DNA of 64,000 nt from assembly GCA_947631395.1 (NCBI GenBank), contig CANRLF010000005.1:1-64000 (forward strand), written 5' to 3'. The translations under genes were made by a program, and so were the position numbers. Position 1 is the stretch's first letter; each line of letters begins with the position of its first letter. The notes under the pieces were generated by a model that did no database searches, was not told the DNA's origin, and saw nothing but the letters and a program-made list of their open reading frames with translations. The DNA is from an uncultured Oscillospiraceae bacterium (GTDB taxonomy: Bacteria; Bacillota; Clostridia; Oscillospirales; Oscillospiraceae). Shown here piece after piece: positions 59,449 to 64,000 of the stretch.

Positions 59449-60092
59449 TGAGGTACACCACGGTCATCTTCGATCTGGACGGGACCCTCCTCAACACCCT
59501 TGAGGACATCCGGGACAGTGTGAATTACATTCTGAAAAAATACGGCTACCCCGAGCGCACACTTGAGCAGATACGCCTTTCCGTTGGCAACGGCGCCGGT
59601 GTGCTCATGGAGAAGTCCCTCCCCGCCGGCCGGGAAACTCCCGGCTTTGACGGGATACTTGACGACTACGTAAAATGGTATGAGGACCACAACCTCATAA
59701 AGACCGCCCCCTATGAGGGCGTGACGGAGATGCTCAGGGCCGTGGCGGCCAGCGAGCATAAGCTGGCCGTCGTGTCCAACAAGCCCGACGCCAACACCAA
59801 GGCCCTGGTGCGCCACTTCTTCGGCGGATACGTGTCTGTCGCCATCGGCGAGCGCCCCGACATAGCCAGAAAGCCCGCCCCCGACACGGCCCGCGCCGCC
59901 ATGCGGGAGCTTGGAAGCTACCCCTACGAGACAGTCTACGTCGGCGACTCCGAGGTGGACCTGAAAACCGCCCGCGCCGCCGGTATCGACTGCATATCCG
60001 TCGGCTGGGGCTTCCGCTCCCCGGACTTCCTCCACGAAATGGGCGCGCAAACCGTCATCACAAAGCCGTCAGAGCTTGTGAAGCTCGTATAA
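59448..60092 (+). CDS. HAD hydrolase, phosphoglycolate phosphatase type
   Basis: A 214-residue HAD phosphatase with motif I FDLDGTLLNT, II VVSNKPD, III Lys in IARKPAPD, IV VGDSEVDLKTA. Matches the Gph group. It probably hydrolyses a small phosphorylated metabolite such as phosphoglycolate or a pyrophosphate. It differs from the HAD gene in the pyr operon (about a third alike by eye). Last gene before a repeat-filled gap. Confidence 0.9.
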   Translation: MRYTTVIFDLDGTLLNTLEDIRDSVNYILKKYGYPERTLEQIRLSVGNGAGVLMEKSLPAGRETPGFDGILDDYVKWYEDHNLIKTAPYEGVTEMLRAVAASEHKLAVVSNKPDANTKALVRHFFGGYVSVAIGERPDIARKPAPDTARAAMRELGSYPYETVYVGDSEVDLKTARAAGIDCISVGWGFRSPDFLHEMGAQTVITKPSELVKLV

Positions 60093-60136
60093 AAACCGCA
60101 AAAAGGGGGAGACCTTTGAACCTCTCGCAGGCGAAA

Positions 60137-60180
60137 TGGCTCCCCGTTTTAATGGGGAGCTGTCGAGCGAAGCGAGACTG
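60137..60180 (-). repeat. Interspersed repeat, unit C
   Basis: A 44-base copy of the unit found after mrp, in opposite direction: CAGTCTCGCTTCGCTCGACA followed by the hairpin GCTCCCC-attaaaac-GGGGAGC (read on minus). Confidence 0.85.
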
Positions 60181-60205
60181 AGGGGTTCCGCCCAATTAAA
60201 ATGTT

Positions 60206-60299
60206 GCGCCCCCGGCGCAACCTCTTTCGCCTTCCCCGCCCGGGCGGGGAAGGGCAGAGATGAGGTGGGATTACGCGGCGTCAGCCGCAACAATATTCC
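60206..60299 (+). repeat. GC-rich direct repeat, copy 1
   Basis: About 94 bases that begin GCGCCCCCGGCGCAACC and contain CCTTCCCCGCCC-GGGCGGGGAAGG (a perfect hairpin) and GCGGCGTCAGCCGC. Copy 2 starts 155 bases later. Confidence 0.88.
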
Positions 60300-60360
60300 C
60301 CCGTCCCCGCCGCGCTCCTCGCCCCTCCTCTCTGAGGAGGGGGCAGGGGGTGGGTAATCC

Positions 60361-60452
60361 GCGCCCCCGGCGCAACCCCTTTCGCCTTCCCCGCCCGGGC
60401 GGGGAAGGGCAGGGATGAGGTGGGATCCGCGGCGTAGCCGCAACAACATTCC
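60361..60452 (+). repeat. GC-rich direct repeat, copy 2
   Basis: About 92 bases, some 90 percent like copy 1, with the same hairpin core. Between the copies lies CCCCTCCTCTCTGAGGAGGGGGCAGG-like sequence (in parts) with another CTCCTC/GAGGAG dyad. No gene in this island (60093-60655). Confidence 0.88.
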
Positions 60453-60540
60453 TCCCATCCCCGCCACAACGGCAAATGAGGAGAAAGCCCCTCGTCTACC
60501 CGAGTGCTTCCCAATTCGCGACCCTCCACCTCACCCCTAC

Positions 60541-60566
60541 CCCTCCCCACGCTCATGTGGGGAGGG
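60541..60566. repeat. 10-bp hairpin in repeat island
   Basis: CCCTCCCCAC and GTGGGGAGGG around GCTCAT, after a C-rich run. No T-run. Same composition as the other island repeats. Confidence 0.7.
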
Positions 60567-60655
60567 CACAAAGGATGCGCCTTCGGCGCTAATTAAAAAC
60601 CGGGAGGGTTAACATTCCACCTTACAGCCCTCAACGCCAATTACACAAAAAGCTC

Positions 60656-60874
60656 CTACATACCGGGACAGTCGTCACCGTTGGGGTATTGGACAGCAAT
60701 ACTGTGAATAAGGTCATTCAGCTCCTCAATAGACATGCCGGAAAAGTCGATCGACATCAAAGAATTATCAGCGGGCTCCTGAGGGACATCTTCATCAGAA
60801 AAATCCGCAAAAGCAAGAACACTGAAAGCTATACACACAATCAAAAACAAAATTACACATACACACCGTTTCAT
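60656..60874 (-). CDS. Small secreted or membrane-anchored protein
   Basis: A 72-residue protein: signal-like N-terminus MKRCVCVILFLIVCIAFSVL, probable cut at AFAD, then an acidic tail with SIEELNDLIHSI. No known domain. AAAGGA stands 12 bases before ATG at MKRC; an ATG four codons earlier is too near it. More AT-rich than its neighbours. The function is unknown. Confidence 0.6.
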   Translation of the reverse strand: MKRCVCVILFLIVCIAFSVLAFADFSDEDVPQEPADNSLMSIDFSGMSIEELNDLIHSIAVQYPNGDDCPGM

Positions 60875-61040
60875 AATTATGACCATTCCTTTCTGCTACG
60901 CTCCAGGACAACGGAGAATTTGGGACATCAACTCCGCCGCCTTTTATTGATATTCGATAAATTACAGCCTTAGTATACCCTCACATGTCAAGATTGTCAA
61001 GAGAATTTTTACTCGTCTCAAAAAATCCCTCGATCACACA

Positions 61041-61086
61041 AAAAAGACCGCGAAGATGACCCGGTGGGCTCCTTCGCGGTCTTTTT
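61041..61086. terminator. Terminator of the metA-mscS-DUF1622 operon
   Basis: AAAAAGACCGCGAAG and CTTCGCGGTCTTTTT, 15 bp, 16-base loop. T-runs on both strands, so it works in both directions. Confidence 0.9.
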
Positions 61087-61105
61087 AGGCGTGGTAACGG
61101 AATTA

Positions 61106-61447
61106 TTATTTCTCCCGGGAGGACAGGTGGGCCTCCTCGCGTTCCATGTGGCCGATCTCCCAGTGGATGAGGAACGTGAGGGCCGCCCGGAGGGCGACGA
61201 TACACGCGACGATGGCGATCTCGTGGAAGGTCTGTACCACCACGGTGCGAAGTATCTCGCCGCCCAGCTTGAAGCTCAGCGCCGTGGCCATGCCCCGGGC
61301 CAGGTCCAGACGGATATGGGGGCTCCTTTTGAATATGCCTATGACGGCGTGAATGCCGGACAGGATAAGGATCACCACCCCTATGTACTCAAAAAACAGC
61401 ACTCCCCACGATATGATGGTCCTTAAAAGCTCCTCCGCGAAATGCAT
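61106..61447 (-). CDS. DUF1622 membrane protein
   Basis: A 113-residue protein with about three hydrophobic segments (ISWGVLFFEYIGVVILILSG, TVVVQTFHEIAIVACIVALR, cited in part). The RLDLARGMATALSFKLGGEIL stretch between is characteristic of DUF1622. Function unknown. AGGAGG precedes the ATG. It is 24 bases after mscS in the same unit. Confidence 0.9.
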   Translation of the reverse strand: MHFAEELLRTIISWGVLFFEYIGVVILILSGIHAVIGIFKRSPHIRLDLARGMATALSFKLGGEILRTVVVQTFHEIAIVACIVALRAALTFLIHWEIGHMEREEAHLSSREK

Positions 61448-61471
61448 ATTCCATCCTCCTTTGCATTTTCG

Positions 61472-62278
61472 TCACTTGTCGATATGTACGTTCAGGTGCG
61501 GATAGGTCATCTGTACGCCGTTCTCCTCAAAGGTCACCCGGATGTTCTCTATGAGCGAGCACTTCGCGGTGAAGAATTTCGGCGTCACCGCCCAGACCTG
61601 GATCAGATACGTTATGGCCGAGTCGCCGTACTCCTTGACGGATATAAAGGGCTCCGGGTCAAAGACGAGGCCGTCGGTCATATCCATTGCCCGGCGTATC
61701 GCGCGCTTAACCGCCACGGTGGAGTCGTCGTAGGAGGCGGACACCTCAATGTCCACCCGGCGGGTCTCATGGGCCGTGAAGTTCTCCACCTTGCTGTCCG
61801 CCACGGTGGAGTTGGGTATGTGCACCTCCCGGCCGTCCGGCATACGCAGGATGGTGTAAAAAAGCCCCACGGACTGCACCGTGCCGGCGGTGCCGCCTAT
61901 GTCCACCCAGTCACCGGCGGAGAATGGGTGTGTGCTTAGTATTGTTATGCCGGAGAAGAGGTTCGTCAGGATGTTCTGTACCGACAGCGAAAGGGCGAGG
62001 CTCGCCACGCTGACCACCGCCACGAGGCTCGTCATAGGTATGCCCAGCTTGTCCGCCACGATGAGCACCACGAATATCCACAGCGCCACGCCGGCGGCGG
62101 CCTTGAGGAACCCCTTTATGCTCCCGTCCAGACGGCTCTTGTCAAGGGCCCTCACCAAAAGCCGCATTATCAGCCGCCGTACAATCACGCATACGATCAG
62201 CAGTATCACCACGGACAGCACGTCAAAAAGCGTCAGCCCGCCGATGTGAAAGGCCTCAAACTTCTGTATGAACTCCAT
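61472..62278 (-). CDS. mscS: Small-conductance mechanosensitive channel (MscS)
   Basis: A 268-residue channel: helices at ~18-40, 60-80 and 85-115; the pore helix ends in VASLALSLSVQNILTNLFSG, and the beta domain shows HPFSAGDWVDIGGTAGTVQ and IPNSTVADSKVENF. It opens under membrane tension to release solutes. Length close to E. coli MscS (286). Start overlaps the metA stop by one base, an unusual pairing of methionine biosynthesis with osmotic protection. Confidence 0.94.
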   Translation of the reverse strand: MEFIQKFEAFHIGGLTLFDVLSVVILLIVCVIVRRLIMRLLVRALDKSRLDGSIKGFLKAAAGVALWIFVVLIVADKLGIPMTSLVAVVSVASLALSLSVQNILTNLFSGITILSTHPFSAGDWVDIGGTAGTVQSVGLFYTILRMPDGREVHIPNSTVADSKVENFTAHETRRVDIEVSASYDDSTVAVKRAIRRAMDMTDGLVFDPEPFISVKEYGDSAITYLIQVWAVTPKFFTAKCSLIENIRVTFEENGVQMTYPHLNVHIDK

Positions 62279-63204
62279 CAGCCGTCCTCCCTTATCTCCA
62301 TAAGATCGTATGGTGTGCCCTGATAGACGAAGTGGTTTATCCAGTTGGAGTACAGAAGATTTGCGTGTCCCCGCCAGCTGACTATGGGCTCCCTCGTGGG
62401 GTCGTCGTCCGGGAAGTAGTTTTTCGGCACCTCAATGGGCAACCCCTGCCTGAGATCCCTGAAATACTCGTTTTTCAGCGTGTCGGGGTCGTATTCCGAG
62501 TGCCCCGTCACAAAGACCTGCCGTCCGCCCTTGGTGCACATGACGTATACCCCCGCCTCGTCGGAGGAGGCCAGTATCTTCACCCCCGGTATCTTCTCCA
62601 CGTCCTCCCGGAGGACGGTGGTGTGCCGTGAGTGCGGCGCGTAGAAAATATCGTCAAAGCCCCGCATGAGGATGGACTTTTTGTAGTCCACATGGTGCGG
62701 GAACACCCCGAAGAGCTTTTTCTCCAGGGGGTATTTCTTTATCCCGTAGTGGTAGTAAAGCCCCGCCTGGGCGCCCCAGCATATGTGGAAGGTGGAGTAC
62801 ACGTTCTTCTTGCTCCACTCCATGATCTCGCAGAGCTCCCGCCAGTAGTCCACCTCCTCAAACTCCAGCTTCTCCACCGGCGCGCCGGTGATCACAAGGC
62901 CGTCAAACCGCTGGTCACGTATCTCGTCGAAGGTCTTGTAGAAGGCCAGCATGTGCTCCTGGGCCTCATGGGTGGCCTTGTGTGTGCTGGTCTGAAGGAG
63001 CGTCAGCTCCACCTGGAGCGGCGTATTGCCCAGCAGCCTTGCCATCTGCGTCTCGGTGGCTATCTTCGTGGGCATCAGGTTCAAAAGGGCTATCCGCAGG
63101 GGACGTATATCCTGGGTCACGGCCCGGGTCTCGGGTATGACGAAGATGTTCTCGTCATGCAGCGTCTGGGCGGCGGGTAGCTCATTCGGAATTTTTATCG
63201 GCAT
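62278..63204 (-). CDS. metA: Homoserine O-acetyltransferase (MetA family)
   Basis: A 308-residue enzyme, glutamine-amidotransferase-like fold, that acylates homoserine for methionine synthesis. Cys142 (HICWGAQAG), His235 and Glu237 (TGHSEYD) form the triad. Residue 111 is Glu ([10 protein letters not shown]), which in this family selects acetyl-CoA, while Gly there marks succinyl-CoA enzymes. So O-acetylhomoserine is predicted. Promoter just upstream. Confidence 0.95.
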   Translation of the reverse strand: MPIKIPNELPAAQTLHDENIFVIPETRAVTQDIRPLRIALLNLMPTKIATETQMARLLGNTPLQVELTLLQTSTHKATHEAQEHMLAFYKTFDEIRDQRFDGLVITGAPVEKLEFEEVDYWRELCEIMEWSKKNVYSTFHICWGAQAGLYYHYGIKKYPLEKKLFGVFPHHVDYKKSILMRGFDDIFYAPHSRHTTVLREDVEKIPGVKILASSDEAGVYVMCTKGGRQVFVTGHSEYDPDTLKNEYFRDLRQGLPIEVPKNYFPDDDPTREPIVSWRGHANLLYSNWINHFVYQGTPYDLMEIREDG

Positions 63205-63241
63205 TTTTTCACCCCCGGAAACGGCGTTGTCCGCTTTTTAG

Positions 63242-63270
63242 ATTATATGTCATTTGCCGCCGGTTTGCAA
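63242..63270 (-). promoter_or_regulatory. Promoter of metA operon
   Basis: TTGCAA, 17 bases, TATAAT on the minus strand, within 40 bases of metA; there is no room for an S-box or T-box. Confidence 0.75.
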
Positions 63271-63422
63271 GGGCGGCGGAAAAAATCTGCGTAAAAATTG
63301 GAAAATTGATTATTTTTTCAACTTAATTCCAGCAAAATGCCAATTTGTCGCCTAAAAATTTGAAACATTTAATTCATTTTATACATTTTTGCACAAAAAA
63401 CGAAAAAAAATTACCAAAAATA

Positions 63423-63450
63423 TTGACAAATAATTATAAAATGTTACAAT
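63423..63450 (+). promoter_or_regulatory. Promoter of abrB
   Basis: TTGACA, 16 bases, TACAAT with TG extension, in a very AT-rich stretch (63290-63450) suited to autoregulation by AbrB. Confidence 0.75.
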
Positions 63451-63481
63451 AATTTCAAGAACACCTAACGGAGGGGATAGT

Positions 63482-63724
63482 ATGAAATCCACTGGCATCG
63501 TCAGAAAGGTAGATGAACTCGGAAGGATCGTTATACCGATCGAACTGAGGCGGACCCTTGACATTGCTGAGAAAGATTCCCTTGAGATTTTCGTGGACGG
63601 CGAGAAGATAATCCTTGCGAAGCACGAGGATTCTTGCATTTTCTGCGGAAAAACCAAGAACATCAGCAACCACAAGGGAAAGAACATCTGTGACTCCTGC
63701 CTCGAGGAGCTCAAGCAGGCGTAA
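63482..63724 (+). CDS. abrB: AbrB-family transition-state regulator with CxxC tail
   Basis: An 80-residue DNA-binding protein. Residues 1-50 are the AbrB swapped-hairpin domain (GIVRKVDELGRIVIPIELRR). The C-terminal part has CIFCGK and CDSCLEE, four cysteines 20 residues apart as in a zinc ribbon. AbrB controls late-growth and sporulation genes. GGAGGGG precedes the ATG. The convergent neighbour is rsmI, the same order as in Bacillus. Confidence 0.93.
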   Translation: MKSTGIVRKVDELGRIVIPIELRRTLDIAEKDSLEIFVDGEKIILAKHEDSCIFCGKTKNISNHKGKNICDSCLEELKQA

Positions 63725-63734
63725 ACGGGAGAAG

Positions 63735-63762
63735 CGGCTCGCCGACGGCGGGCCGTTTTTTT
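63735..63762 (+). terminator. Terminator of abrB
   Basis: CGGCTCGCC and GGCGGGCCG (one T-G pair) with GAC loop, followed by T7. Confidence 0.9.
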
Positions 63763-63897
63763 GTGCCCTGCTCCGGACCACGATCCCGCGCCCTCCGGCC
63801 AAATTAATGTTGCTTAATTTAAATTGGAAAATCGTCAAAGAAAACGATTTCAATAATTTACAAAAACTATTGCAAAAATGAATAAATGACAGCCGTA

Positions 63898-64000
63898 TCA
63901 GAGGGCCAGTACGCCGTCGTAAATGAGGTTCCTTGAGATCCCCGTCCGCTGGGAGGCCCTTTTGGCCGCGTCCTTCAGGCTCATGCCCCCGTCCCGGAGC
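63898..64000 (-). CDS. rsmI: 16S rRNA 2'-O-methyltransferase RsmI, C-terminal end (partial)
   Basis: The last 33 codons of a gene that continues past the window. The peptide contains MSLKDAAKRASQRTGISRNL and ends IYDGVLAL; this is the C-terminal helical domain of RsmI, which methylates C1402 of 16S rRNA. The adjoining abrB supports the call by synteny. Confidence 0.8.
   Translation of the reverse strand, partial: LRDGGMSLKDAAKRASQRTGISRNLIYDGVLAL

Noticed and set aside
60206-60452. Possible CRISPR array
   Set aside because: Only two units of ~92 bases, with a palindromic core and no spacer regularity or cas genes.

Overview
The window reads as a piece of a GC-rich, endospore-lineage Firmicute chromosome, most likely an anaerobic member of Oscillospiraceae/Clostridia. 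This is inferred from gene content, not from a database search. The main pointers are a SpoIIP sporulation gene, AbrB next to the end of RsmI (the Bacillus order), a tryptophan T-box leader, a Na+-pumping biotin decarboxylase, an S-layer-homology protein, a MetA with Glu111, and pyrB paired with pyrI. TTGACA-N17-TATAAT type promoters and G-rich Shine-Dalgarno sites are plentiful.

Layout. 1-2990: AT-richer accessory DNA (DUF4365 protein, DUF6809 protein, an orphan, a LexA-like box) that ends at a 3' tRNA fragment, probably the right boundary of an integrated element lying mostly outside the window. 3480-4803: an MFS exporter behind a promoter and a 28-codon leader peptide. 4891-12783: housekeeping genes, namely murA, rlmH and a DUF2007-phosphoglucomutase fusion on the minus strand, then mrp, a sugar-isomerase-family gene and an rlmI-like gene on the plus strand. 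12831-19526: a regulatory and export block on the minus strand (LytTR regulator, GHKL kinase, BlaI, BlaR1-like protease, FtsX-type permease, ATPase). 19652-21644: a row of two-helix mini membrane proteins and a transglutaminase-like protein. 21878-25647: a sodium-pumping decarboxylase operon. 25914-28216: an SLH protein and an SDR. 28230-36721: the pyrimidine operon preceded by an aminotransferase and an SCP2-like gene. 36805-41411: radical SAM protein, 2-hydroxyacid dehydrogenase, and an ECF sigma factor with an RsgI-like anti-sigma factor carrying five PepSY repeats. 41705-46694: a permease, UPF0210, ACT, YfbR, mnmA, HD operon. 46897-49032: pyk and an SSB-like gene. 49128-54262: a DUF368 lipid-phosphate translocase, then phoPR with a candidate Pho box and a Na/Pi symporter. 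54295-57600: a MATE pump behind an attenuator-like hairpin, and trpB2 behind a Trp T-box. 57625-60092: spoIIP and a divergent small operon. 60137-60566: a repeat island. 60656-64000: a small secreted protein, metA-mscS-DUF1622, abrB and the end of rsmI.

The genes form several coherent modules: a complete UMP pathway apart from carbamoyl-phosphate synthase, a phosphate-sensing and uptake cassette, a decarboxylase that turns a carboxylic acid into a sodium gradient, and two envelope-stress style regulatory sets (BlaI/BlaR1 plus LytTR/GHKL, and ECF sigma/RsgI-PepSY). The least explained parts are the mini membrane protein row, the multi-hairpin element at 41434-41690, the paired 68-bp palindromic promoter units near 49150-49324, the leader peptide of the MFS gene, and the interspersed repeats at 9885-9980 and 60137-60452.
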